This document shows positions 1-8,119 of a stretch of DNA of 64,000 nucleotides, in pieces. The number at the start of each line of letters is the position of its first letter. Positions within the stretch are counted from its first letter, which is position 1. Source of the stretch: Bin127 sp965200065 (GTDB lineage Bacteria > Chloroflexota > Dehalococcoidia > Lucifugimonadales > Lucifugimonadaceae); assembly GCA_965200065.1 (NCBI GenBank), contig CBDATF010000002.1, positions 558,001-622,000 on the forward strand, read 5' to 3'. Both the position numbers and the translations under genes were made by a program. The notes below the pieces were generated by a model. That model searched no databases and was not told where the DNA came from. It worked only from the letters and a program-made list of their open reading frames with translations.

Positions 1-1
1 G

Positions 2-133
2 CCGGCGCACCCCGGCGAAGAGGTGTCGGAAGATATGCTCTCGCATCCATCCTCAGTCGTCTACCAGCAAGCCGAAAATCGCATGTGGGCACAGATGGCA
101 CTCATGGAACATATCGTCGCAAGCCGGTCATAA
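2..133 (+). CDS. C-terminal end of an unidentified protein (partial)
   Basis: An open frame runs in from the left edge and stops with TAA at 131-133, giving 43 visible residues. They include an EEVSEDMLSHP stretch and end in a mixed hydrophobic/polar segment. The frame is on the same strand as der and ends 16 nt before it, so it is probably the preceding gene of that operon. The fragment has no recognisable motif and I assign no function. That it is coding is inferred from the open frame and its position. Confidence 0.5.
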   Translation, partial: PAHPGEEVSEDMLSHPSSVVYQQAENRMWAQMALMEHIVASRS

Positions 134-149
134 CCGCTTTGCACCAATC

Positions 150-1472
150 ATGGCACTGCTGCCCATCATCGCAATCATCGGACGCCCCAATGTGGGCAAG
201 TCGACGCTGTTCAATCGCATCGCCGGCAACCGAATCGCCATCGTCAGCGATACGCCTGGCACGACCAGAGACCGCGTATCGGTGGATGCCGAGTGGCTCG
301 ACCGGCGCTTCATTCTAGTAGATACCGCCGGCATCGAGGACAAACCGACGGCCGAGCTGCAGCTGTGGGATGAGGTGCGAACTCAGACCGAGCGTGCCAT
401 CCGCTCCGCCGATGCAGTGATACTGCTCGTCGATGCGGCCGAAGGATTGACCGCCGCGGACTACGACGGTGCCGAACTGTTGCGGCGCACCGGCAAACCG
501 TACGCAATCGCTGCCAACAAGACCGACAACAATAATCGCTTAGCCGATCTGTACACCTTCGCCGCGCTCGGCATGGGCAACCCGATTCCCATCAGCGCGT
601 ATCACAACATCGGCATATCGGAACTGATCGACACCGTCTTCGCCTACATCGATACTCCGATCGAAGACGAGGAGACATCTGATGCCATCAAAGTGGCAAT
701 CGTCGGACGACCCAACGTCGGCAAATCGGCCATCTTCAACGGCCTGACGGGAGAGGAACGCTCGATTGTGAGCCCTCTGCCCGGCACTACCCGTGACACG
801 GTAGACGCCCTCTACCAATATCAAGAGCACCAAATCCAGTTCCTCGATACTGCCGGACTGCGTCGGCGTGGCAAGATGGAGCAAGGCATCGAGAAGTTCA
901 GCGCCATCCGAACCATCGGCGCCATCGAACGCTCCGACGTGACCGTTATCGTCCTCGATGCGACTGAGTTCGTGACGGCACAAGACACTCACATCGGCGG
1001 ATTCGCACAAGACGCGTTCCGGGCCGGTGTTGTAGTCATCAACAAGTGGGATTTAGCCAAGAAGACCGAGATGACTACTAGGGAAGCAGTCGACAAGGTG
1101 CGAGACCGCTTCAAGTTCATACCCGATGCGCCCATCTGCTTCACCTCCGCCATCAACGGCACCGGGCTACGCGCGATTCCCGATGCGGTCGTGCGAACAT
1201 TTTCACAGTTCACCAAACATGTCGGCGATGCTCAACTGTCGCGCACTCTCTTCTCGGCATTGGGCGAACGTCCCCTGCCAGCACGCGGGCGTCGACGCCC
1301 GCGCATACAAGGTATCGAACAGGTTGCAGTACGCCCACCGACATTCGTGATAACCTGCAAAAATCCTGAAGCGGTACATTTCACATATAAACGTTACCTA
1401 TCCAACAAGATGAGAGATGCATTCGGCTTCAAGGGTTCACCCTTGAAAGTGCTGTATCGCAACCGCAACTGA
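150..1472 (+). CDS. der: Ribosome-assembly GTPase Der (EngA)
   Basis: 440 residues, the usual Der length. Two GTPase domains are visible. The first has the P-loop GRPNVGKST at residues 11-19, a DTAG switch II and an NKTD box. The second has GRPNVGKSA at 186-194, DTAG and NKWD. A C-terminal KH-like domain rich in basic residues ends the protein. Der is a tandem GTPase needed for 50S subunit maturation in the cytoplasm. It is followed 10 nt later by plsY and then gpsA, so it sits in an operon otherwise concerned with glycerophospholipid synthesis. The ATG at 150 gives the standard N-terminus a few residues before the first P-loop. Confidence 0.97.
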   Translation: MALLPIIAIIGRPNVGKSTLFNRIAGNRIAIVSDTPGTTRDRVSVDAEWLDRRFILVDTAGIEDKPTAELQLWDEVRTQTERAIRSADAVILLVDAAEGLTAADYDGAELLRRTGKPYAIAANKTDNNNRLADLYTFAALGMGNPIPISAYHNIGISELIDTVFAYIDTPIEDEETSDAIKVAIVGRPNVGKSAIFNGLTGEERSIVSPLPGTTRDTVDALYQYQEHQIQFLDTAGLRRRGKMEQGIEKFSAIRTIGAIERSDVTVIVLDATEFVTAQDTHIGGFAQDAFRAGVVVINKWDLAKKTEMTTREAVDKVRDRFKFIPDAPICFTSAINGTGLRAIPDAVVRTFSQFTKHVGDAQLSRTLFSALGERPLPARGRRRPRIQGIEQVAVRPPTFVITCKNPEAVHFTYKRYLSNKMRDAFGFKGSPLKVLYRNRN

Positions 1473-1482
1473 AACTGACAAG

Positions 1483-2160
1483 ATGAACGACCTGATACCA
1501 TGGCTGATCCTTGCGCCCGTCGCATACCTCGTCGGCTCGATACCGGTCGGAATCATCGTATCCCGAGTCTGGGGCGGCGTAGACCCGCGCGAGCATGGCA
1601 GCGGCTCGATGGGCACCACCAATGTGCTCCGGACGGTAGGCAAGAAGGCGGCCGCATTCGTGCTCCTGTTCGACTTCGGAAAAGGCGTCGGCATCGTCTG
1701 GCTGTCGATACAGTTTGCTGAAGGTCAATATCTGCTACACGCACTGGCCGGCACCCTCGTCATCGTGGGACACACCTGGCCCGTCTTTGCCGGCTTCAAG
1801 GGCGGCAAGGGCATCGCCACCGGCTGGGGCGCGATACTGGTGCTGTCGCCAGTCGCCGGCGCACTCACATTTATCGGGCTGATCGTCGCCGCCGCAACTC
1901 GCTACGTATCACTCGGCTCCATCATCGGCGCATCGTCCGGGGTGGCAGGACTCATCGTCATATGCATCGTCGATATAAAAATCACGGACAACTTGATAAT
2001 CAGCGTCCCCACCGAGTATCTGGCATTTGCGATACCCTCTGTCGCGCTCGTCCTCTACAGCCACCGAGAGAACCTTGTGCGCCTGTTCAAAGGCACTGAG
2101 AACCGTCTCGACATTGCAGCCGACCCGGATCGACCCGACTCTGGAAATCTAGGAGCCTGA
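1483..2160 (+). CDS. plsY: Acyl-phosphate:glycerol-3-phosphate acyltransferase PlsY
   Basis: 225-residue hydrophobic membrane protein. PlsY signatures are present in order: GSIPVG at 18-23, HGSGSMGTTN at 38-47 and FKGGKG at 105-110. The family transfers the acyl group from acyl phosphate to sn-glycerol 3-phosphate to make lysophosphatidic acid at the cytoplasmic membrane. The gene lies between der and gpsA; GpsA makes the glycerol-3-phosphate that PlsY consumes, so the pair forms a short phospholipid-entry module. The final codons contain the AGGAG that probably serves as ribosome-binding site for gpsA. Confidence 0.96.
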   Translation: MNDLIPWLILAPVAYLVGSIPVGIIVSRVWGGVDPREHGSGSMGTTNVLRTVGKKAAAFVLLFDFGKGVGIVWLSIQFAEGQYLLHALAGTLVIVGHTWPVFAGFKGGKGIATGWGAILVLSPVAGALTFIGLIVAAATRYVSLGSIIGASSGVAGLIVICIVDIKITDNLIISVPTEYLAFAIPSVALVLYSHRENLVRLFKGTENRLDIAADPDRPDSGNLGA

Positions 2161-2167
2161 TCCGATT
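2151..2167 (+). promoter_or_regulatory. Shine-Dalgarno and putative ATT initiation codon of gpsA
   Basis: AGGAG at 2151-2155 lies 9 nt before ATT at 2165-2167. The gpsA frame has a TAG stop at 2150-2152. Between that stop and the GTG at 2216 it has no ATG, GTG or TTG, yet the Rossmann glycine motif is encoded at 2186-2203. Initiation must therefore use a rare codon, and ATT at 2165 is the one at correct spacing from a good Shine-Dalgarno. CTG at 2210 would still lose the motif. Confidence 0.7.
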
Positions 2168-3184
2168 ACAACCATCGGCATCATAGGCGCAGGTTCCTGG
2201 GGCACAGCACTGGCTGTGCTTCTGGCGCGCAAGGAAATCTCAATCCGCATCCTCGCACGAAGCCCAGAACGTGCCGCAGAGCTGCGACGGGATGGCGAAA
2301 ATCGACGCTATCTGCCCGGTTTCAGATTCCCCGACAACGTAACGGTACACAGCAGTCCCCAGCAGGCACTCTCAGACAGCGACTGCATCATCGTCGCCGT
2401 CCCATCCGTCGCAATGGGGTCAACTATCGAGCAATGCGTCGATTCCATTCCTCCTGAAGCCACCATCGTAAGTGCGACAAAGGGATTGGAGATAGCCCGG
2501 GGCAAGCGAATGAGCGAAGTCATCGCCGAAGTCGTGTCGCAACACCGATCCGTCTCGCCCGAAGCGGTTTTAGACAACATCTGTGCACTCTCTGGTCCCA
2601 ATCTATCCTTTGAGATTGCCAAAGGACTGCCTGCGCTTGCAACTGCCGGCTCCAACTCCATAACCACCGCGGAGCGAGTGCAGCATATTACAAGTAGTCA
2701 ACAGTTCCGCGTCTACGCCTCGGACGACATCATCGGCGTAGAACTTGGCGGCACGCTGAAGAATATCGTGGCGATAGGCGCCGGCGTCATCGACGGTTCC
2801 GGACTCGGCGCCAACATCAAGGCGGCGTATGTGACGCGCGGGCTCAGCGAGGTAACACGTCTTGGAGTTGCGCTCGGCGCCAAACCAGCCACCTTCGCCG
2901 GGCTCAGTGGCATCGGCGACATCCTCGCATCCTGCTACAGTCCGCTAAGCCGCAACTACCGGCTAGGCACACGCTTGGCTGCGGGCGACACGTTAGAGCA
3001 GGCGCTCCTGCATCTCGGACAGACCGCAGAAGGCGTGCCGACTACGCGCGCGACGATACGCATCGCCAAGAACCTAGGCGTAGAGATGCCCATCACCGAG
3101 ATCGCCCACCGCGTCCTATTCCAAGGCATCTCCCCCCATCTAGCCATGACCGAACTGATGCACCGCGAGTTGCAGCGGGAGTAG
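2165..3184 (+). CDS. gpsA: Glycerol-3-phosphate dehydrogenase [NAD(P)+]
   Basis: 339 residues when started at the ATT codon at 2165. That start restores the N-terminal beta-alpha-beta dinucleotide motif IGIIGAGSWGTAL, with glycines at 8, 10 and 13. A start at the first conventional codon (GTG 2216) would remove 17 residues including this motif. The catalytic lysine lies in LGGTLKNIVAIG (Lys199), followed by the C-terminal helical substrate domain. The enzyme reduces dihydroxyacetone phosphate to glycerol 3-phosphate, the substrate of PlsY encoded just upstream. The start lies 5 nt after the plsY stop, suggesting translational coupling. The family assignment is firm; the unusual start is inferred. 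Confidence 0.93.
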   Translation: MTTIGIIGAGSWGTALAVLLARKEISIRILARSPERAAELRRDGENRRYLPGFRFPDNVTVHSSPQQALSDSDCIIVAVPSVAMGSTIEQCVDSIPPEATIVSATKGLEIARGKRMSEVIAEVVSQHRSVSPEAVLDNICALSGPNLSFEIAKGLPALATAGSNSITTAERVQHITSSQQFRVYASDDIIGVELGGTLKNIVAIGAGVIDGSGLGANIKAAYVTRGLSEVTRLGVALGAKPATFAGLSGIGDILASCYSPLSRNYRLGTRLAAGDTLEQALLHLGQTAEGVPTTRATIRIAKNLGVEMPITEIAHRVLFQGISPHLAMTELMHRELQRE

Positions 3185-3277
3185 ATCAGGTTCTGAGGTA
3201 GACGATTTTATGCGCCTTGAAGAGATGTATCATGAAAATCACTATCTGCCAACTCAGCTGATACGGATGCAGACGAT

Positions 3278-3460
3278 ATGAATACCGTAGCGCAAGAGAC
3301 AAATTACAAGCCAGAAGTGACCTGGCAGGACCTGGTTGAAGCTGCTTCAAAGGTACCTGGTGACGCACCTTTGCCAGTGAACCAGGACACTATACCCCTG
3401 CTGGCCCGCTTGATGGCCGATGTATTCGGCGACACACTTGTGGAGCTTGAGAAACTGTAG
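3278..3460 (+). CDS. Small protein of unknown function, 60 residues
   Basis: A 60-codon frame beginning ATG at 3278 and ending TAG, 93 nt after gpsA and followed at 3491 by a clear terminator. The product is acidic and predicted helical, without cysteine or a transmembrane segment. I recognise no family. It precedes a Doc-like toxin gene, so an antitoxin role is conceivable. However, it has no Phd-like DNA-binding sequence and no clear Fic-inhibitory (S/T)xxxE(G/N) motif, and the terminator separates it from the toxin gene. The Shine-Dalgarno is weak. The terminator directly after its stop supports it being a real transcription unit. Confidence 0.5.
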   Translation: MNTVAQETNYKPEVTWQDLVEAASKVPGDAPLPVNQDTIPLLARLMADVFGDTLVELEKL

Positions 3461-3490
3461 CGAGCAAACTCGCTAATTAATTGCGTTTCT

Positions 3491-3522
3491 AGAGCCCCTC
3501 ATCAGAGGGGCTCTATCATTTT
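3491..3522 (+). terminator. Rho-independent-type terminator
   Basis: A perfect 10-bp stem (3491-3500 with 3505-3514, GC-rich core GCCCC/GGGGC) closes a 4-nt loop (ATCA) and is followed by ATCATTTT. It lies 31 nt after the small unknown gene and 15 nt before the Doc-like gene, so it should limit read-through between the two. Confidence 0.75.
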
Positions 3523-3537
3523 CGTGAGCACAACCAA

Positions 3538-4110
3538 ATGAGCACGACCCAACAAAATGCGATCTGGTACCCCGACGCCGAGTTCGTGGAAGCTATCACC
3601 ACGGCTCTGGTGCCGATTTTGTTTCATTCATACGAAAGTGAAACACCAGATTTCCAATTCCTCGGCGGACAACACGGAAAGGGCCTCTTGGAGTCTGCGT
3701 TGGCAAGACCCAAGCCGCTCTTTGGTCAAGACCGATATCCGTCAGTCGCCGACAAAGCCGCGGCGCTAATCTGGGGCATCATCAAAAATCACCCCTTTAA
3801 CGATGGCAACAAGCGCGCCGCGATAACTACCGGTTTCTGTTTCCTAATGGTTAACCGCTATTTTGTAGTGGCAAAACAGGATGAAACGGTCAAACTATGC
3901 TTAGGCATCGCCAGCAACGACCCCACTCACGACGAGGAATTCATCTCAGCTTGGATTGAAGCCAGAATCATTCGGTCCGAATCGTTGCAGGACATATCCT
4001 CTCAACGCGAATTGCCTGAGCAGATATCTGGCATTTCCAGTAATGAGATGTTGGCTTGGATCACCTTCTATGAAGCATTTGCTGAGATAGCCAGGAAGAT
4101 CCGAATTTAA
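3538..4110 (+). CDS. Doc-type Fic family protein (putative toxin)
   Basis: 190 residues. The catalytic motif HPFNDGNKR lies at 85-93. This is the Doc variant (Lys where AMP-transferring Fic enzymes have Gly), which in phage P1 Doc phosphorylates EF-Tu. An upstream Doc-like helix with LLESALARP at 50-58 is also present. About 97 residues follow the motif, far more than in the 126-residue P1 Doc, so there is a C-terminal extension of unknown role. No Phd-like antitoxin is visible. The only nearby gene on the strand is the 60-residue unknown before the terminator. The stop codon is 1 nt from the stop of the convergent permease gene. The fold is clear; a toxin role is inferred. Confidence 0.8.
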   Translation: MSTTQQNAIWYPDAEFVEAITTALVPILFHSYESETPDFQFLGGQHGKGLLESALARPKPLFGQDRYPSVADKAAALIWGIIKNHPFNDGNKRAAITTGFCFLMVNRYFVVAKQDETVKLCLGIASNDPTHDEEFISAWIEARIIRSESLQDISSQRELPEQISGISSNEMLAWITFYEAFAEIARKIRI

Positions 4111-4111
4111 C

Positions 4112-5038
4112 TCACTGCACCCTCAACTGCCGCAACCTAGGATCGAACCAGTCGCGCAGCCAGTCGCCGAGGAAGTTGAAACCCATCACGACGAGGAAGA
4201 TGGCGATGCCGGGCATGGTGCTGATCCACCAGGCGCGGGATAGATGCTGACGGCCGTCGGAGGCCATGATGCCCCAGGCAGGGGTGTCTGGCGGCACGCC
4301 TACGCCGAGGAAGCTCAGTGTCGACTCGGTCAGGATGAGCGATCCGACGCGCAGACTGCCGATAACCAGCACTGAGCCGACTACTCCGGGCAGTATATGG
4401 CGGAAAAGTATGCGCCACTGAGACGCGCCTTGTATCCGAGCGTAGCTGACGTAGTCAGACTCGCGCAAGGTCAGCGTCTCAGCGCGTACTACGCGCGCGA
4501 AGTTGTCCCATCCGAAAAGAATCAACAAAACAATGATCAGCTCTAAGCTCTGTCCAAAGACGATGACGACGACCAGGGCTACGAGCAGGAAGGGCATGGC
4601 GAGAGTGAAGTCTACGGCGCGCATCGCCAACTGATCGATCCAGCCGCCGCGATATCCCGCTACCAGCCCGATAACGGTGCCACCGATGCCGCCTGCCAAT
4701 ATCACCGCACTAGCAATGATGGTCGAGATACGGGCGCCATAGATCGCTCTGCTCAAGATGTCGCGCCCCTGATGGTCGGTACCCAGCGGATACTCCCAAG
4801 TGCCACCTTCCATGAAGATCGGAGGTGTTTGCGAGGCGCGCAGATTGCCCCTCAATGGCGGGTGCGGCGCGAGCTGCTCGGCGAATAGGGCACATACCAG
4901 CATCAGCACCATGATTGCCAGCGGGATAACGGGATACCGCCGCATCAAAATCCAGCCGCGTCGCAAGACTCGTAGCACCGGGTTTCGAGGTCCCACTTCG
5001 TCTAGCGGGGAGGGCACGTATGTTGCTTCTGCCGACAT
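4112..5038 (-). CDS. ABC transporter permease, DppC/OppC type
   Basis: 308 residues. It begins with a cytoplasmic segment and a transmembrane helix, then the OppC-type periplasmic/N-terminal region (LGTDHQGRDILSR), then five more hydrophobic segments. The EAA loop typical of binding-protein-dependent permeases lies around YARIQGASQWRILFRHILP. It is one half of the membrane channel of a peptide/nickel-type importer. It lies 12 nt downstream of the DppB-type permease and is the last gene of this transcription unit. No ATPase genes follow; the next gene is convergent. Substrate cannot be read from the sequence. Confidence 0.94.
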   Translation of the reverse strand: MSAEATYVPSPLDEVGPRNPVLRVLRRGWILMRRYPVIPLAIMVLMLVCALFAEQLAPHPPLRGNLRASQTPPIFMEGGTWEYPLGTDHQGRDILSRAIYGARISTIIASAVILAGGIGGTVIGLVAGYRGGWIDQLAMRAVDFTLAMPFLLVALVVVIVFGQSLELIIVLLILFGWDNFARVVRAETLTLRESDYVSYARIQGASQWRILFRHILPGVVGSVLVIGSLRVGSLILTESTLSFLGVGVPPDTPAWGIMASDGRQHLSRAWWISTMPGIAIFLVVMGFNFLGDWLRDWFDPRLRQLRVQ

Positions 5039-5050
5039 TAGAAAAGCAGA

Positions 5051-5968
5051 CTAATCCAACCGAATCCTCGGGTCCAGCTGGGCATAAAGCAGATCAACCA
5101 CGAGGTTGAGCAGGATGTAGAACGACGAGAAGAGGATGACGATAGCACTCAACACCGGGAAGTCGTTGTTCTTTATCGACTGCACTGCCAAGCGTCCTAC
5201 ACCCGGCCATGCAAATACCGTCTCTACCACTACCGTGCCGGTGAGGAAGGCGGCAAATATCAGGGCCGCAACCGTAAGCGGGGGAATTACCGCGTTGCGG
5301 AATCCGTGCACCCAAACTATCTTCCCGGCCGATACTCCCTTCGCCCTCGCTAACTTGATGTACTCGCTATCCATGATGTTGAGCATTGCGCCGCGCGTGA
5401 TGCGCATCAAGGCCGCGGCCGGCAACCAGCCGAGGGCTATGGAGGGCATCACAAAGTGCTGCCACCCCTCGTTCCTACTCGATGGCAACCAGCCAAGTTG
5501 CGCTGAAAATACCAGTATCATCATGATGCCGATCCAGAAGACCGGGACTGACTGTCCGAGCAACGCGAAGCCGCGCACCGCGTAGTCGATGATTGAGCCG
5601 CGGTTGACGGCCGACACGACTCCCATCGGTACCCCGATCAGTATCGCAACGCCAAAGGCAACACCTCCAAGTTGCAACGTGTTCGGCACCCGCTCGCGCA
5701 CCAGCCGCAAGCTCGGAACATCGTAGTAGAGCGATTCTCCAAAATCGCCTTGCAAGGCATCGACCAGCCAGACCCAGTACTGAACGTAGAGTGGCTTGTC
5801 TAGCCCCATTCGCACTCCCCAAGCGTCCCACGCCTCCGGAGTAGCGTACTCGTCGAGGTAGATGTTGCGCGGGTCTCCCGCGGCGCGCGACAGACCGAAG
5901 ACGACTATCGTGATCAACAACACGATCGCCAATCCAAACGCTAGGCGATTAACTACTATGCGGAGCAT
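5051..5968 (-). CDS. ABC transporter permease, DppB/OppB type
   Basis: 305 residues with an N-terminal transmembrane helix, a DppB-type extracytoplasmic loop (DPRNIYLDEYATPE) and a C-terminal bundle of five helices. The EAA loop appears as YIKLARAKGVSAGKIVWVHG. The protein ends with LLYAQLDPRIRLD, a typical DppB terminus. It pairs with the adjacent DppC-type permease to form the channel. It follows the solute-binding protein gene after a 166-nt gap containing a hairpin, which may let the binding protein be made in excess. Confidence 0.94.
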   Translation of the reverse strand: MLRIVVNRLAFGLAIVLLITIVVFGLSRAAGDPRNIYLDEYATPEAWDAWGVRMGLDKPLYVQYWVWLVDALQGDFGESLYYDVPSLRLVRERVPNTLQLGGVAFGVAILIGVPMGVVSAVNRGSIIDYAVRGFALLGQSVPVFWIGIMMILVFSAQLGWLPSSRNEGWQHFVMPSIALGWLPAAALMRITRGAMLNIMDSEYIKLARAKGVSAGKIVWVHGFRNAVIPPLTVAALIFAAFLTGTVVVETVFAWPGVGRLAVQSIKNNDFPVLSAIVILFSSFYILLNLVVDLLYAQLDPRIRLD

Positions 5969-6091
5969 TGTCGGATGTTATCTCTGCCATCCCAATGGGA
6001 GCCGTAGCGGCTACCGTTAGGATGGCGATACGATTAGCCGTCTGCAACCGTAGCATCGACTCGGTTGCCGACGGCGATCGACCTTGAGTTT

Positions 6092-6126
6092 CGCACACCG
6101 CACCGTATCTAGCGGTATGGTGTGCG
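6092..6126 (-). promoter_or_regulatory. Intercistronic hairpin between binding-protein and permease genes
   Basis: An inverted repeat: outer arms CGCACACC/GGTGTGCG (8 bp), a 2-base mismatch, then inner ACCG/CGGT (4 bp) around a 7-nt loop. It lies just after the binding-protein stop, in transcription direction. It lacks a downstream U-run, so it fits an mRNA-stabilising or partial-termination element better than a full terminator. Such hairpins after binding-protein genes are known in other ABC importer operons. The role here is inferred. Confidence 0.5.
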
Positions 6127-6134
6127 AATAACAA

Positions 6135-8075
6135 TCACTCAGACAGCACAATCGTGTCGAGACCGTTGAGACCGCCAAAGGTCTCGGTATATGGCTGCCA
6201 CTCTACAACTCGGGGCGATACGGCGTAGAGCTGGCTCTGACGCACCATGGACATCACCAATGACGTCTCTGCCAACCAGTCCGTAAGGAATATGTTGTTC
6301 TCGATCCGCTTCTGCGCATCAGACTCAACCAAGTTAGCCCAGTAGGTTCGCTCAAGGATGTCGTTCGGCAACTCGATGCCGCGGTTCGCACCGCCCTTTG
6401 CAGCCGTCATCAGACGACCTTTAGGCTCATCGGCATAACCGAGGTTCATGTGGTGATAGAGCGGGATGTCGATAGTTCGACCAATCAATGTCGGACGTCG
6501 TGCCGAGTATGCCGTGGCCTCAATCTCCACGTTAAGCCCAAGGTTGTCTGCCCACTGCAGCACCGCCGCTTCAGCGATGTCGAAAGGCAACGAACCGGAG
6601 TCTGGAGTCAACCATACCGGCATCGTGAAGCCTTCCTCAATGCCCGCTTCTGCCATCAGAGCGCGTGCACCTTCCGGATCGAAGGGCACTTCCCACTCGG
6701 GTTTCCACTGCGGGTCGGCAGAGGTGAAACCGGTAAAGGTGTAGTGCGGAGGATACAGCCCCTGTCCGATGAACTCGTTGATAGCGGCACGGTCTACTGC
6801 CATGCTGAGCGCACGGCGGAACTTGTTGCCGCGCTCTACCGATGCCGGATCGTTCGGGTCGCTGATCCAGGGATGGTCATCATCCGGTATCCATCCTTCA
6901 CGCGGGAACTCGGTTGAAGGGTCTACCGGGTCTGATCTCTGCCAGAAGTTGCCGCCCATATAGATGTGAAGCGTCTGACCTTCACCCAGCGGCTGGATGC
7001 GAGAGCCGTCTACCTGCTCGGTGGACTCAATCACGAACTGTGCTGACATCACCGAAATGTCTACTTCGCCGTTGACGAAGGCGGCAACTCGTGTCGCCGG
7101 CTCGGGGATGGCAACCATTCTCACGCTTTTGATGGCCGGTATCTTGCGGTAGTGCTCCGTGACGGCTTCAAACTCGATAAAGTCGTCCGGCGCACCTTCC
7201 ATCATCTGGAACGGACCCTGTCCGATCTTGATGCCGCCAGTCTCCTTGCCCAACTCGTCAATCGCCCGCTTAGAGGTAGCCGTCAAAGTGTTGCGCCATA
7301 CATTTGAAGTCTCCAGCAACCACACCGGGCTGAGCGTCGCACCATCCTTGACGTGCATGATGACGGTGTTGTCGTCAATCGCTTCCCAAGAGCCTTGGTA
7401 CTCACCTACGAAACCAGAGCGAGAGTTGGTGTTTCCCTCTCTCAAGGCATCGTTAAACGACCATGCAACATCTTCGGCCGTCAGTTCCCCCCATCCGTGA
7501 TGGAACTGGACGCCGTCGCGAATGCTGAATGTGATGGACTGGGCATCATCTGCCACTCTCCATCCATTGGCGATGCTGATCGAAGGGTTGAACGTTCCGC
7601 GTTGGGGAATCGGTGCCGGGTCTGCATAGATCAAGGCATCTGCAACACCCATGTTGTCGCTCGTGTAGTCATCGTAAGGAGAGCTGGTGAACCAACCTGC
7701 GCCGATGTCAGGAGAGACTACGACCAGTTTCCCAACTTGTTCCGACGGTGCTGAAACTGCGGCCGTAGGGGCGGCTTCAACTTCGGTACCGGCACCAGCG
7801 CCATACGCTTCTGCAGTCGCCGTAACTACTACCTGCACTTCGACTTCGCGCGTGACCTCGACTTCTACTTCTACCTGAACTTCTTTCTCAACCTCTACTT
7901 CGCGGGTCACCTCAACCTGAACCTCCTTCTCCACCTCACGAGTCACCTCGACCTGTCTTTCCACTTCCCGCGTGACTTCGACAATCGTCTCGCCACCGCA
8001 GGCGAATACTACCGCGGCCAGCACGAGTGCCAACACCATCGCAGCGGATGACTTGGTTAACAACATCTTTCGCAT
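6135..8075 (-). CDS. Peptide/nickel-type ABC transporter solute-binding lipoprotein
   Basis: 646 residues. The N-terminus is a lipoprotein signal: basic MRKMLLTK, a hydrophobic core and a lipobox ending VVFAC with Cys26. Residues about 31-85 form a highly charged repetitive tether with four copies of VTREV and several (E/Q)VEVEKEV-like units. From about residue 115 it matches the SBP_bac_5 family: VADDAQSITFSIRDGVQFHHG, FRRALSMAVDRAAI and a long C-terminal lobe. It would capture oligopeptides or similar ligands outside the membrane and deliver them to the DppB/DppC-type channel encoded downstream. The start is supported by GGAG at about 12 nt upstream of ATG and by a promoter at 8210-8238. 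Confidence 0.95.
   Translation of the reverse strand: MRKMLLTKSSAAMVLALVLAAVVFACGGETIVEVTREVERQVEVTREVEKEVQVEVTREVEVEKEVQVEVEVEVTREVEVQVVVTATAEAYGAGAGTEVEAAPTAAVSAPSEQVGKLVVVSPDIGAGWFTSSPYDDYTSDNMGVADALIYADPAPIPQRGTFNPSISIANGWRVADDAQSITFSIRDGVQFHHGWGELTAEDVAWSFNDALREGNTNSRSGFVGEYQGSWEAIDDNTVIMHVKDGATLSPVWLLETSNVWRNTLTATSKRAIDELGKETGGIKIGQGPFQMMEGAPDDFIEFEAVTEHYRKIPAIKSVRMVAIPEPATRVAAFVNGEVDISVMSAQFVIESTEQVDGSRIQPLGEGQTLHIYMGGNFWQRSDPVDPSTEFPREGWIPDDDHPWISDPNDPASVERGNKFRRALSMAVDRAAINEFIGQGLYPPHYTFTGFTSADPQWKPEWEVPFDPEGARALMAEAGIEEGFTMPVWLTPDSGSLPFDIAEAAVLQWADNLGLNVEIEATAYSARRPTLIGRTIDIPLYHHMNLGYADEPKGRLMTAAKGGANRGIELPNDILERTYWANLVESDAQKRIENNIFLTDWLAETSLVMSMVRQSQLYAVSPRVVEWQPYTETFGGLNGLDTIVLSE
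7821..7985 (-). repeat. Coding repeat: VTREV / EVEKEV tether of the binding lipoprotein
   Basis: About 55 codons of low-complexity sequence alternate Val with Glu/Lys/Arg/Gln/Thr. VTREV recurs at residues 34-38, 44-48, 56-60 and 74-78. The segment lies between the lipidated Cys26 and the ligand-binding domain, so it should act as an extended or coiled spacer holding the domain away from the membrane. Similar tethers are frequent in Chloroflexota solute-binding proteins. Confidence 0.8.
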
Positions 8076-8119
8076 ATCGCTTTCTCCTCAGAGCTGTTTA
8101 GCTATTCTGGAATTATTAA

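Noticed and set aside
1126..1350. Plus-strand frame inside der
   Set aside because: It is an alternative frame within a well-supported gene.
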